Positions 38,036-46,498 of a DNA stretch of 64,000 bases are shown one piece after another; the first letter of the stretch is position 1; each line of letters opens with the position of its first letter. The stretch spans positions 124,001 to 188,000 of the forward strand of contig NZ_JAAGLU010000010.1 in NCBI RefSeq assembly GCF_010550245.1. The letters are read 5' to 3'. Under the pieces are notes generated by a model. It was not told where the DNA came from. It did no database searches and saw only the letters and a program-made list of their open reading frames with translations. The translations under genes and the position numbers were made by a program. Source of the DNA: Streptomyces sp. SID12501 (GTDB taxonomy: Bacteria; Actinomycetota; Actinomycetes; Streptomycetales; Streptomycetaceae).

Positions 38036-38845
38036 GTGAGCGTGCTCGACGAGATCATCGACGGAGTCCGTGCCGACCTCGCGGAGCGGCAGGCGCGTGT
38101 CAGCCTCGACGAGCTCAAGGAGCGCGCGGCGAAGGCTCCTGCCGCCAAGGACGGGGTCGCCGCACTGCGCGGTGACGGCGTCAAGGTCATCTGCGAGGTC
38201 AAGCGGTCCAGCCCCTCCAAGGGCGCTCTCGCGGCGATCGCCGACCCGGCCGGCCTCGCGGCGGACTACGAGGCGGGCGGAGCGGCCGTCATCTCCGTCC
38301 TCACCGAACAGCGCCGCTTCGGCGGCTCACTGGCGGACCTGGAGGCGGTGCGCGCCCGGGTGGACATCCCGGTGCTGCGCAAGGACTTCATCGTCACGTC
38401 GTACCAGCTGTGGGAGGCGCGGGCGTACGGCGCCGATCTGGCCCTGCTGATCGTCGCCGCCCTTGAGCAGTCCGCCCTGGAGTCCCTCATCGAGCGCGCC
38501 GAGTCCATCGGGCTCACGCCGATCGTCGAGGTCCACGACGAGGACGAGGTCGAGCGGGCGGTGGACGCGGGAGCCCGGATCATCGGTGTCAACGCGCGCA
38601 ACCTGAAGACGCTGGAGGTCGACCGCGCCACGTTCGAGCGGGTCGCCCCCGAGATCCCCGACAGCATCGTCAAGATCGCCGAGTCCGGTATCCGCGGCCC
38701 GCACGATCTGATCGCGTACGCCAACGCGGGCGCCGACGCGGTGCTGGTCGGCGAGTCCCTCGTCACCGGCCGTGACCCCAAGTCCGCGGTGTCGGACCTG
38801 GTGGCGGCCGGCGAGCACCCGGCGCTGAGGCACGGGCGCGGCTGA
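38036..38845 (+). CDS. trpC: Indole-3-glycerol phosphate synthase
   Basis: 269-residue TIM barrel without a TrpF domain. Motifs: [13 protein letters not shown] (catalytic Glu and Lys), [27 protein letters not shown] and LVGESLV. GTG 38036 follows AAGGGGG at 8 nt. The 166-nt gap upstream is A/T-richer than its surroundings and has TTGACA at 37958-37963, a possible -35, but no good -10 at 16-18 bp. I see no Trp-rich leader peptide or attenuator there. Confidence 0.95.
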   Translation: MSVLDEIIDGVRADLAERQARVSLDELKERAAKAPAAKDGVAALRGDGVKVICEVKRSSPSKGALAAIADPAGLAADYEAGGAAVISVLTEQRRFGGSLADLEAVRARVDIPVLRKDFIVTSYQLWEARAYGADLALLIVAALEQSALESLIERAESIGLTPIVEVHDEDEVERAVDAGARIIGVNARNLKTLEVDRATFERVAPEIPDSIVKIAESGIRGPHDLIAYANAGADAVLVGESLVTGRDPKSAVSDLVAAGEHPALRHGRG

Positions 38846-38852
38846 TCCCCGC

Positions 38853-38858
38853 TAGAAT
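38853..38858 (+). promoter_or_regulatory. Candidate -10 of a leaderless promoter (trpM)
   Basis: TAGAAT, the Streptomyces consensus -10, ends 8 nt before ATG 38867. The -35 position shows no match. Together with the lack of a Shine-Dalgarno this suggests a leaderless start inside the trp operon. Confidence 0.5.
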
Positions 38859-38866
38859 TGGTCCCG

Positions 38867-39034
38867 ATGACACTCACCCTGACACCCATGGACCGGTACG
38901 CCCGCCTCGCGCGCGGCTGCCGCCCCCGTGGCTGCCGTGCGCCCGCGAGGCGTGTGCACGGGCGGCGTGTCCGGTATGTCATCGGGGACGAGCCCGGACA
39001 GGTCAACGGCATGCGATGGCCCTGCGGGGCTTGA
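38867..39034 (+). CDS. trpM: TrpM/TrpX small protein of the trpC-M-B-A locus
   Basis: 55 residues: MTLTLTPMDRYARLARGC at the start, then an Arg/Cys/Pro-rich part (CRPRGCRAPARRVHGRRVRY) and VIGDEPGQVNGMRWPCGA. Its place between trpC and trpB and its sequence fit the small protein called TrpX or TrpM in Streptomyces coelicolor, reported to modulate Trp synthesis and differentiation. It starts 21 nt after trpC; ATG 38888 is a possible internal start. It ends with WPC, one Trp codon. No Shine-Dalgarno. Confidence 0.75.
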   Translation: MTLTLTPMDRYARLARGCRPRGCRAPARRVHGRRVRYVIGDEPGQVNGMRWPCGA

Positions 39035-39114
39035 CGGTAGGGGTGCGGCCCGTCTGATCGGGCTGCGCCCTGCGCTGAGCACTTCGCCAGGGGTAGTTCT
39101 TCGGCTGCGGGCCC

Positions 39115-39150
39115 GTTGTGGCTGGTCGCGCAGTTCCCCGCGCCCCTGAA
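39115..39150 (+). repeat. GTGGCTGGTCGCGC repeat family, copy B
   Basis: 36 of 36 bases identical to copy A; ends in CGCCCCTGAAGGGCG, a small hairpin. It lies in the 234-nt gap between trpM and trpB, within what is otherwise an operon. The rest of that gap shows nothing recognisable. Confidence 0.8.
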
Positions 39151-39268
39151 GGGCGTGTCCTGGGCAGCGGAGTTTGCACGGCACCCCCTGTCAGCCCCTC
39201 GCGCTGCACGCCATGAACGTGACCCTTGTCCGATCGACCCCGGGGCTCTGCCCCTGCGAGGTAGTCGT

Positions 39269-40561
39269 ATGTCCAGTGAGTTCTTCTTTCCAGATCCGGC
39301 GGGCCAAGTACCCGACGTCGACGGGTACTTCGGTGCCTTCGGCGGCAAGTTCATCCCGGAGGCGCTCGTCGCCGCCGTGGACGAGGTCGCCGTCGAGTAC
39401 GACAAGGCGAAGTCCGACCCGGAGTTCGCCCGTGAGCTCGACGATCTGCTCGTCAACTACACCGGGCGGCCCAGCTCCCTCACCGAGGTGCGCCGGTTCG
39501 CCGAGCACGCCGGTGGCGCCCGGGTCTTCCTCAAGCGGGAGGACCTGAACCACACCGGGTCCCACAAGATCAACAACGTGCTCGGGCAGGCCCTTCTCAC
39601 CAAGAGGATGGGCAAGACCCGGGTCATCGCCGAGACCGGTGCCGGTCAGCACGGGGTCGCCACCGCGACCGCCTGTGCGCTGTTCGGGCTCGAGTGCACC
39701 ATCTACATGGGCGAGATCGACACCCAGCGCCAGGCCCTCAACGTCGCCCGGATGCGCATGCTCGGCGCCGAGGTCATCGCCGTGAAGTCCGGGTCGCGCA
39801 CCCTCAAGGACGCCATCAACGAGGCGTTCCGCGACTGGGTCGCCAACGTCGACCGCACGCACTACCTGTTCGGGACCGTGGCCGGACCGCACCCCTTCCC
39901 GGCCATGGTGCGCGATTTCCACCGGGTGATCGGTGTCGAGGCCAGGCGGCAGCTTCTGGAACAGGCCGGGCGGCTGCCCGACGCCGCCGTCGCCTGTGTC
40001 GGCGGCGGATCCAACGCCATCGGGCTCTTCCACGCCTTCATCCCCGACGCCGGCGTCCGGCTCATCGGGTGCGAGCCCGGCGGGCACGGTGTCGAGACCG
40101 GCGAGCACGCCGCCACCCTCACCGCCGGTGAGCCGGGCATCCTGCACGGCTCGCGGTCGTACGTCCTGCAGGACGAGGAGGGGCAGATCACCGAGCCCTA
40201 CTCCATCTCCGCCGGACTCGACTACCCGGGCATCGGGCCTGAGCACTCCTACCTCAAGGACAGCGGTCGCGCCGAGTACCGCGCGGTGACCGACGACGCC
40301 GCCATGCAGGCGCTGCGCCTGCTGTCCCGTACCGAGGGCATCATCCCGGCCATCGAGAGCGCGCACGCGCTGGCCGGTGCGCTGGAGGTCGGCAAGGAGC
40401 TCGGCAGGGACGGGCTGATCGTCATCAACCTCTCCGGGCGCGGCGACAAGGACATGGACACCGCCGCCCGGTACTTCGACCTGTACGACACCGAGGCCGA
40501 CGCCACTGTCGCGGCCAACGCGGGCAGCGTTGCCGCCGAGATCGAGGGGGACGCCAAGTGA
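39269..40561 (+). CDS. trpB: Tryptophan synthase beta chain
   Basis: 430 residues, PLP-dependent, condensing indole and serine. HTGSHKINN holds the PLP lysine K100; the phosphate loop is [13 protein letters not shown], the catalytic Glu region is [12 protein letters not shown], and [11 protein letters not shown] lies near the C-terminus. ATG 39269 (MSSEFFFPD) has GAGGT 7-8 nt upstream; the frame extends further up through repeat B but that part is non-coding. Stop overlaps trpA by 4 nt. Confidence 0.97.
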   Translation: MSSEFFFPDPAGQVPDVDGYFGAFGGKFIPEALVAAVDEVAVEYDKAKSDPEFARELDDLLVNYTGRPSSLTEVRRFAEHAGGARVFLKREDLNHTGSHKINNVLGQALLTKRMGKTRVIAETGAGQHGVATATACALFGLECTIYMGEIDTQRQALNVARMRMLGAEVIAVKSGSRTLKDAINEAFRDWVANVDRTHYLFGTVAGPHPFPAMVRDFHRVIGVEARRQLLEQAGRLPDAAVACVGGGSNAIGLFHAFIPDAGVRLIGCEPGGHGVETGEHAATLTAGEPGILHGSRSYVLQDEEGQITEPYSISAGLDYPGIGPEHSYLKDSGRAEYRAVTDDAAMQALRLLSRTEGIIPAIESAHALAGALEVGKELGRDGLIVINLSGRGDKDMDTAARYFDLYDTEADATVAANAGSVAAEIEGDAK

Positions 40562-41391
40562 GCGGCACTGTGCTTTCCGGGAATGGCGAGCTGCTGAGCG
40601 ACACCCTCGCCGCTGCCAAGGCCGAGGGCCGGTCCGCGCTCATCGCGTACCTTCCCGCCGGGTTCCCGACCGTCGACGGCGGGATCGACGCCATCAAGGC
40701 GGTGTTCGAGGGCGGCGCCGACATCGTCGAGGTCGGGCTGCCGCACAGCGACCCGGTGCTCGACGGGCCGGTCATCCAGACCGCCGACGACATCGCGCTG
40801 CGCGGTGGCGTCAAGATCGCGGACGTGATGCGCACGGTCCGGGAGGCGTACGAGGCCACCGGGAAGCCGGTGCTCGTCATGACGTACTGGAACCCGATCG
40901 ACCGCTACGGCGTCGAGCGGTTCACCGCCGAGCTCGCGGAGGCGGGTGGCGCCGGGTGCATCCTGCCCGACCTGCCCGTGCAGGAGTCGGCGCTGTGGAG
41001 GGAGCACGCCGGGAAGCACGGCCTCGCCACCGTGTTCGTCGTCGCGCCCAGCAGCAGGGACGCGCGGCTCGCCGAGATCACGGCGGCGGGCAGCGGGTTC
41101 GTGTACGCCGCCTCACTCATGGGCGTCACGGGGACCCGGGTGTCGGTCGGCGCCCAGGCGCAGGACCTGGTCCGGCGTACCCGGGGCACCGGCACCGACC
41201 TGCCGGTCTGTGTCGGGCTCGGTGTCTCCGACGCGGCGCAGGCCGCCGAGGTCGCCGGCTTCGCCGACGGTGTGATCGTCGGGTCGGCCTTCGTGAAGCG
41301 GATGCTGGACGCCCCGGACCACGCGGCCGGTGTCGAGGCCGTGCGGGAACTCGCCGCCGACCTCGCGAAGGGCGTGCGCGGCACCGCGTAG
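40558..41391 (+). CDS. trpA: Tryptophan synthase alpha chain
   Basis: 277-residue TIM barrel releasing indole from indole-3-glycerol phosphate. Catalytic Glu lies in [17 protein letters not shown] and Asp in [20 protein letters not shown] and [12 protein letters not shown] form the phosphate site. GTG 40558 overlaps the trpB stop. Last gene of the trp group. Confidence 0.97.
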   Translation: MSGTVLSGNGELLSDTLAAAKAEGRSALIAYLPAGFPTVDGGIDAIKAVFEGGADIVEVGLPHSDPVLDGPVIQTADDIALRGGVKIADVMRTVREAYEATGKPVLVMTYWNPIDRYGVERFTAELAEAGGAGCILPDLPVQESALWREHAGKHGLATVFVVAPSSRDARLAEITAAGSGFVYAASLMGVTGTRVSVGAQAQDLVRRTRGTGTDLPVCVGLGVSDAAQAAEVAGFADGVIVGSAFVKRMLDAPDHAAGVEAVRELAADLAKGVRGTA

Positions 41392-41481
41392 AGCGAGCGG
41401 GACATTTCGTACAGGTCGCCCGAACGGGTGGACCTGGGGCCGGGGGGACGCAATGCGTCTCCCCGGTTCGTTCTGCGGGGT

Positions 41482-42258
41482 GTGAGCGAGAAGAATCGTG
41501 ACGGAAAGCGCACCGCCCGTGAGCGGCTGGCGGTCGAGCGTGAGAAGCAGAAGTCCGTGGAGAAGCGGCGGCGGGCGTTGGTCGTGGGCGCCAGTGTCGT
41601 CTGCGTGCTGGGACTCGCGGCGGTGATCGGTGTCGTCGCCGCGAACTCCGGAAAGGACAGCAAGAGTGACAGCGCCGGCCCGGTCGTGGCGCCCTCTGGC
41701 GCGCAGGGCAAGGACAGCCTCGCGATCCCCGTGGGCGAGGAGAGCGCCAAGTCGACGCTCACCGTGTGGGAGGACTTCCGCTGTCCCGCCTGCCAGTCCT
41801 TCGAGACCAACTACCGCGCGGTCATCCATGAGTTGACGGACGCGGGCAAGCTGAAGGTGCAGTACCACCTGGCGACGATCATCGACGGCAACATGGGCGG
41901 CAGTGGCTCCCGGCACGCGGCCAACGCCGCCGCCTGTGCCCAGGACGCCGGCAAGTTCACCGCGTACCACGACGTGCTCTACGAGAACCAGCCGCAGGAG
42001 ACCGACGACGCCTTCGCGAAGGACAGCAGGCTCATCGAGCTGGCGGCGAAGGCCGAGGGGCTCGACACGCCCACCTTCCGGACATGTGTCGAGGACGGCA
42101 CGCACAACAGCTGGGTCGTGAAGTCGAACCAGGCCTTCCAGAGCGGCCGTTTCGGCGGTACGCCGACCGTGCTGCTCAACGGGAAGAACATCTACCAGGA
42201 CCAGACGATGACCCCGGCGAAGCTCAAGCAGATGGTCGAGGCCGCCGACAAGGCGTAG
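41482..42258 (+). CDS. DsbA-like thioredoxin-fold protein, membrane-anchored (second copy)
   Basis: 258 residues from GTG 41482 (VSEKNRDGKRTARERL). Basic N-terminus, one membrane segment (about 33-55), Ser/Asp-rich linker and a thioredoxin domain with CPAC in EDFRCPACQSFE, and GGTPTVLLNG as the cis-Pro loop. An extra Cys pair (AAACAQD and FRTCVED) is present. Same build as the gene at 11.7-12.5 kb. ATG-type starts further up (41428) are in frame; the start is not certain because the Shine-Dalgarno is poor. Confidence 0.83.
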   Translation: MSEKNRDGKRTARERLAVEREKQKSVEKRRRALVVGASVVCVLGLAAVIGVVAANSGKDSKSDSAGPVVAPSGAQGKDSLAIPVGEESAKSTLTVWEDFRCPACQSFETNYRAVIHELTDAGKLKVQYHLATIIDGNMGGSGSRHAANAAACAQDAGKFTAYHDVLYENQPQETDDAFAKDSRLIELAAKAEGLDTPTFRTCVEDGTHNSWVVKSNQAFQSGRFGGTPTVLLNGKNIYQDQTMTPAKLKQMVEAADKA

Positions 42259-42287
42259 GGCCCGGGTGTTCCCAGGGCTTCCCGAGC

Positions 42288-42322
42288 GCCTCCGGTTCAC
42301 CGCCTTCAGCGGAACCGGAGGC
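42288..42322 (+). terminator. Hairpin between the DsbA-like gene and lgt
   Basis: GCCTCCGGTTC / GAACCGGAGGC, an 11-bp perfect stem with a 13-nt loop, 29 nt after the stop. Confidence 0.7.
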
Positions 42323-42395
42323 ACCGCCCGTTATGGAGCCGTTGCCCGGGGCGGCTCACATCCGCCGCGTCCGTCAAGGTAGCGTCGGGGCTGCC

Positions 42396-43430
42396 ATGGA
42401 AATCGCCTACATTCCCAGTCCGTCGCGCGGGGTGCTGCACCTTGGACCCATTCCGCTGCGCGGCTACGCGTTCTGCATCATCATCGGTGTCTTCGTCGCG
42501 GTCTGGCTCGGCAACAAGCGCTGGCTCGCCCGCGGTGGCCGGCCCGGCACGGTGGCCGACATCGCGGTCTGGGCCGTGCCCTTCGGCCTGGTCGGTGGCC
42601 GCCTCTATCACGTGATCACGGACTACGAGCTGTACTTCAGCGAGGGCCGCGACTGGGTGGACGCCTTCAAGATCTGGGAGGGCGGCCTCGGTATCTGGGG
42701 CGCGATCGCCGTCGGTGGGCTGGGCGCGTGGATCGGCTGCCGCCGACGCGGTATCCCGCTGCCCGCGTGGGCCGACGCCCTCGCCCCGGGTATCGCCCTC
42801 GCACAGGCCTGCGGCCGATGGGGCAACTGGTTCAACCAGGAGCTGTACGGGCGGGAGACCACCCTCCCCTGGGCGCTGCACATCACCTCCACGACCGACG
42901 GCCGGGTCCCGGGCTACTACCACCCGACGTTCCTGTACGAGTCCCTGTGGTGCGTCGGTGTCGCGCTGCTGGTCATCTGGGCCGACCGCCGTTTCACGCT
43001 GGGACACGGCCGGGCGTTCGCGCTGTACGTCGCGACCTACTGCGTCGGCCGCTTCTGGATCGAGTACCTGCGCGTCGACGATGCCCACCACATCCTGGGC
43101 ATGCGGCTGAACAACTGGACCGCGATCTTCGTCTTCATCCTCGCGGTGATCTACTTCGTGCTCTCGGCGAAGAAGCGGCCGGGCCGGGAGGAAGTCGTGG
43201 AACCGGGTGAGGATGTCCCCGACGGTTCGGCGGACGACGGTGCCGAGGGTGCCGACAGCGACAAGAGTGCTGGTGATGGTGAGTCGGCCGAGGTGAAGGC
43301 CGAGGCCGGTACGGACGGCAAGACCGGACCCGACGACGAGGCCGAGGACGAGAGCAAGGCCGACTCCGAGGACAGGGCCGAGGTCGAGGCCGGGTCCGGG
43401 GCCGAGGCGGAGCCGACCAAGAAGAGTTGA
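42396..43430 (+). CDS. lgt: Prolipoprotein diacylglyceryl transferase with long acidic tail
   Basis: 344 residues. Transfers diacylglycerol to the lipobox Cys of prolipoproteins. Core with about seven membrane helices; motifs GGRLYHVITDY, WEGGLGIWGA and the Lgt signature GRWGNWFNQELYGRET (about 143-158). After residue 265 a tail of about 75 residues is almost only Glu, Asp, Ala, Gly, Lys and Ser (DGSADDGAEGADSDKSAGDG...), a charged, probably disordered cytoplasmic extension not needed for the fold. ATG 42396 with GGGG upstream. LspA is at 6 kb. Confidence 0.95.
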   Translation: MEIAYIPSPSRGVLHLGPIPLRGYAFCIIIGVFVAVWLGNKRWLARGGRPGTVADIAVWAVPFGLVGGRLYHVITDYELYFSEGRDWVDAFKIWEGGLGIWGAIAVGGLGAWIGCRRRGIPLPAWADALAPGIALAQACGRWGNWFNQELYGRETTLPWALHITSTTDGRVPGYYHPTFLYESLWCVGVALLVIWADRRFTLGHGRAFALYVATYCVGRFWIEYLRVDDAHHILGMRLNNWTAIFVFILAVIYFVLSAKKRPGREEVVEPGEDVPDGSADDGAEGADSDKSAGDGESAEVKAEAGTDGKTGPDDEAEDESKADSEDRAEVEAGSGAEAEPTKKS

Positions 43431-43450
43431 TTGTTGGCCGTACGAATAAG

Positions 43451-43479
43451 AGGGCGCCCCGGTAGGACCGGGGCGCCCT
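43451..43479. terminator. Bidirectional terminator between lgt and the CoA lyase gene
   Basis: AGGGCGCCCCGG / CCGGGGCGCCCT, a perfect 12-bp stem with a 5-nt loop between convergent stops. Confidence 0.85.
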
Positions 43480-43494
43480 CGTTCGTTGTGCGGG

Positions 43495-44337
43495 TCAGGG
43501 GCGGTCGCGGTCGGCCAGGGACAGGGTTCTGCGGGCTGTCGCGACCACCGCCGCGTCGATGAAGCGGCCGTCCGGGAGCGCCTGGGCACCCTCGTCCGTC
43601 GCCGCCGCTTTGACGATCTGCTCGGCGTCCTCGATCTCCTCCGGGGTGGGGAGGTACGCGCGTTCGATCACCGGGAGCTGGCGGGGATGGATCGCCGCCC
43701 GGCCCAGGAAGCCCAGGGCGCGGCCGTGGGCGCAGGACGCGGCCAGGGTGTCGAGGTCCCGGGTGTCCGGGTGGACCGACTGGGGCGGCGGGGCGAGCCC
43801 GGCCGCCCGTGCGGCCACGACGACCCGGGAGCGACACCAGTCGAGGCCCGCGTCTCCCCGTACTCCCAGATCGGCCCGTAGGTCGGCCTCGCCGAGCGCG
43901 ATGCCGTGCAGGGCGGGGTGGGCGGTCGCGATGGCGAAGGCGTGTTCGATGCCGAGGGCGGTTTCGAGCAGGGCGTGGAGCGGGAGCCCGGACCCGGTGG
44001 CCGGGGCGACGGCCGTGCGGCCGGCCACGCGTACGACCTCCTGCGGTGTCGTCACCTTCGGGAGTCGTAGGCCCGAGATGCCGGGGAGGCCTTCGAGGGC
44101 CCGGAGGTCGCGGGTGGCCAGGGGGCCGTCCAGGGCGTTGATCCGGACGTGGACCGGGACCGGCTGGGGGTCGGTGAGGCGTTCGGCGGTTGCGGTGCGG
44201 GCGTACTCCTTGCGGTCGGGGGCGACCGCGTCCTCCAGGTCGACGACCACCACGTCGGCGCCCGAGGCGAGGGCCTTGGAGACCACCTCGGGGCGGTCGC
44301 CGGGGACGTACAGCCAGGTCAGGGGGGTGGCCGTCAC
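43495..44337 (-). CDS. CitE-like CoA ester lyase
   Basis: 280 residues of the HpcH/HpaI-CitE fold: TWLYVPGDRPEVVSKAL, VVVVDLEDAVAPDRK (Mg-binding Asp/Glu region), ISGLRLPKVTTPQEV, GIALGEADLRADLG and RAAIHPRQLPVIERAY. Such enzymes cleave malyl-, citramalyl- or citryl-CoA type thioesters. GTG 44337 overlaps the preceding CoA-transferase stop by 4 nt. Last gene of the seven-gene operon; with the transferase it suggests activation and cleavage of a hydroxy-dicarboxylate (inference). Confidence 0.85.
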   Translation of the reverse strand: MTATPLTWLYVPGDRPEVVSKALASGADVVVVDLEDAVAPDRKEYARTATAERLTDPQPVPVHVRINALDGPLATRDLRALEGLPGISGLRLPKVTTPQEVVRVAGRTAVAPATGSGLPLHALLETALGIEHAFAIATAHPALHGIALGEADLRADLGVRGDAGLDWCRSRVVVAARAAGLAPPPQSVHPDTRDLDTLAASCAHGRALGFLGRAAIHPRQLPVIERAYLPTPEEIEDAEQIVKAAATDEGAQALPDGRFIDAAVVATARRTLSLADRDRP

Positions 44338-45569
44338 AGGGCTCCCTCGGTTCGCAGGGCGTCGATGTCGGGTCCGGTCAGGCCCAGTTCGGTGAGGACG
44401 GCCGTGGTGTCCGCGCCGTGCGCGCGGCCCGCCCAGCGGATCGCGCCGGGGGTCGCGGAGAGCCGGAAGAGGACGTTCTGCATACGGATCGGGCCGAGGT
44501 CCGGGTCGTCGACCGTGGTGATGGTGTCGAGGGCCTGGTACTGCGGGTCGGTCATCACCTCCCGTACGTCCTGGACCGGGGCCACCGCCGCCTCCGCCTT
44601 CTCGAAGGCGGCGATGACCTCGGAGTGGGAGTGGCGGGCGATCCACGTGCCGACCGCCTCGTCGAGGACGTCCGCGTGGCGGGCGCGGTCGGCGCCGGTG
44701 GCGAACCAGGGCTCGTCGATCAGCTCCGGGCGGCCGACCAGGCGCATCACGCGCTCGGCGATCGACTGGGCCGAGGTCGACACGGCGACCCAGGTGCCGT
44801 CGGCCGTGCGGTAGGTGTTGCGGGGCGCGTTGTTCTGCGAGCGGTTGCCGGTGCGCGGCTGGACGTGGCCCAACTGGTCGTACCAGAGCGGCTGTGGGCC
44901 CAGGACGGTGAGGATCGGCTCGATGATCGCCATGTCGACGACCTGACCCTCGCCGGTGCGGTCGCGGGCGGAGAGGGCCGTCATGACGGCGTACGCCGTG
45001 GCCAGGCCCGCGATCGAGTCGGCGAGGCCGAAGGGCGGGAGCGTCGGGGGCGCGTCCGGTTCGCCGGTGATGGCCGCGAAGCCGCTCATCGCCTCGGCGA
45101 GGGTGCCGAAGCCGGGACGATGGGCGTACGGGCCGAACTGGCCGAAGGCGGTGACCCGGGCGAGTACCAGGCGCGGGTTGGCGGCGGACAGCTCCGGCCA
45201 GCCCAGGTCCCACTTCTCCAGGGTGCCCGGGCGGAAGTTCTCGATGACGACGTCGGCGGTGGCGGCGAGTCGGAGGAGCGTGGTCCGGCCGCCGGGCCGG
45301 GAGAGGTCGAGGGTCATCGTGCGCTTGTTGCGGCCCAGCAGTTTCCACCAGAGGCCGATGCCGTCCTTGGACGGGCCGTGGCCACGGGAGGGGTCCGGTT
45401 TCACCGGGTGCTCGATCTTGATCACCTCGGCCCCGAAGTCGCCGAGCATGGTGGCGGCGAGCGGGCCGGCGAAGAGGGTGGCCAGGTCGAGGACGCGAAG
45501 ACCGGTGAGGGGGGCCGCGGCGGTTGTGGCCCTACCGGGTGCGGGTCCGGTCGTCTCCGGTGTGTTCAT
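44334..45569 (-). CDS. CaiB/BaiF (family III) CoA-transferase
   Basis: 411 residues. Family features: LTGLRVLDLATLFAGPLAATML at the start, GAEVIKIEHP, GRNKRTMTLDL, VVIENFRPGTLEKW, RPGFGTLAEAMSGFAAITG and FGLADSIAGLATAYAVMTAL with the likely catalytic Asp. These enzymes move CoA between organic acids. ATG 45569 overlaps the ribokinase stop by 4 nt and its own stop overlaps the CoA lyase start, so all three are translationally coupled. Confidence 0.9.
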   Translation of the reverse strand: MNTPETTGPAPGRATTAAAPLTGLRVLDLATLFAGPLAATMLGDFGAEVIKIEHPVKPDPSRGHGPSKDGIGLWWKLLGRNKRTMTLDLSRPGGRTTLLRLAATADVVIENFRPGTLEKWDLGWPELSAANPRLVLARVTAFGQFGPYAHRPGFGTLAEAMSGFAAITGEPDAPPTLPPFGLADSIAGLATAYAVMTALSARDRTGEGQVVDMAIIEPILTVLGPQPLWYDQLGHVQPRTGNRSQNNAPRNTYRTADGTWVAVSTSAQSIAERVMRLVGRPELIDEPWFATGADRARHADVLDEAVGTWIARHSHSEVIAAFEKAEAAVAPVQDVREVMTDPQYQALDTITTVDDPDLGPIRMQNVLFRLSATPGAIRWAGRAHGADTTAVLTELGLTGPDIDALRTEGAL

Positions 45570-46498
45570 GACGTGTACCGGGCCTCGATCTCGGAGCGGA
45601 ACGGCATCGACGCCGACGCGCCCGGCCGTTGGACGGACAGTGCCCCCGCCGCCGCGGCCCACGTCAGGGCGTCCGGCATCGGGCGGCCCTCGGCCAGGGC
45701 CACCGCGAGGGCGCCGACGAAGGTGTCGCCGGCGCCGGTCGAGTCCACGGCGGTGACGGGCGGCGCGGGGACGGTGACCGGTTCGGCGAGGTCCCGGGAC
45801 GCGTAGAGGCTGCCGGCCGCGCCCAGCGTGATGACCACCTCCGGCACCTGGTCGAGGAGTGCGGTGGCCGCTTTGTGCGGGTCACTCAGGCCGGTCAGCG
45901 CCGCCGCCTCGTGCTCGTTCGGCACCAACAGGTCGGTGACGGCGAGGAGTTCGGGCGGGAGCGGCTGGACGGGGGCCGGGGTGAGGATCGTGCGGACGCC
46001 GTGGCGCTGAGCGGCCCGGGCGCCCTCGACGACCGCCGTGAGCGGGATCTCCAGCTGGAGCAGCAGTGCGTCGGCGGTGGCGATCAGGCTCTCGTCGCCG
46101 GGGGCGAGAGCGGTGACGGTGCCGTTGGCGGCGGGGATGACGACGATCGCGTTGCCGCCCTCGTCGTCCACGACGATGTGCGCGGTGCCGGAGGCGCCCT
46201 CGGCGGTGCGGAGGTGGTCGGTGCCGATGCCCATGGGGGTCCCCCCGCTCGAGCGAAGTCGAGAGTGGGGGAGCTCAAGTGGGGAGCGGAGTCGGGTGCC
46301 GTACGCGTCGTTGCCGACCGCGCCGATCATCGAGACGTCGGCGCCCGCGCGGGCCGCGGCGACGGCCTGGTTGGCGCCCTTGCCGCCGGGGATCGTACGG
46401 AACTCCCGCCCTGTCACGGTCTCTCCGCGCTGTGGGGCCTTGGAGACGTACGCGACGAGGTCCATGTTCGTGCTGCCCAGCACGGCGATATGGGTCAT
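45566..46498 (-). CDS. rbsK: Ribokinase-like PfkB-family sugar kinase
   Basis: 310 residues. LGSTNMDLVAYVSKAPQRGE (N-terminal PfkB pattern), IPGGKGANQAVAAARAG (sugar-binding GGKGANQA typical of ribokinase), LVPNEHEAAALTG, and the anion hole and base DSTGAGDTFVGALAVAL near residue 250. Substrate is likely ribose or a ribose derivative. Oddity: residues about 72-87 (SPLELPHSRLRSSGGTPMG) replace a short helix and are encoded by a dispersed repeat inserted in frame (46233-46273). Stop and start overlap both neighbours by 4 nt. Confidence 0.9.
   Translation of the reverse strand: MTHIAVLGSTNMDLVAYVSKAPQRGETVTGREFRTIPGGKGANQAVAAARAGADVSMIGAVGNDAYGTRLRSPLELPHSRLRSSGGTPMGIGTDHLRTAEGASGTAHIVVDDEGGNAIVVIPAANGTVTALAPGDESLIATADALLLQLEIPLTAVVEGARAAQRHGVRTILTPAPVQPLPPELLAVTDLLVPNEHEAAALTGLSDPHKAATALLDQVPEVVITLGAAGSLYASRDLAEPVTVPAPPVTAVDSTGAGDTFVGALAVALAEGRPMPDALTWAAAAGALSVQRPGASASMPFRSEIEARYTS
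46233..46273 (-). repeat. CTCCCCCA...GGGGGGACCCCCAT repeat inside rbsK
   Basis: On the minus strand it begins CTCCCCCACTCTCGACTTCG and ends GCGGGGGGACCCCCAT, 41 bp with near-complete self-complementarity (CCCCCGCTCGA against TCGAGAGTGGGGG). Same end sequences as 23213-23233 and 34052-34099. It stays in frame and lengthens the kinase by about 12 residues. Confidence 0.8.
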
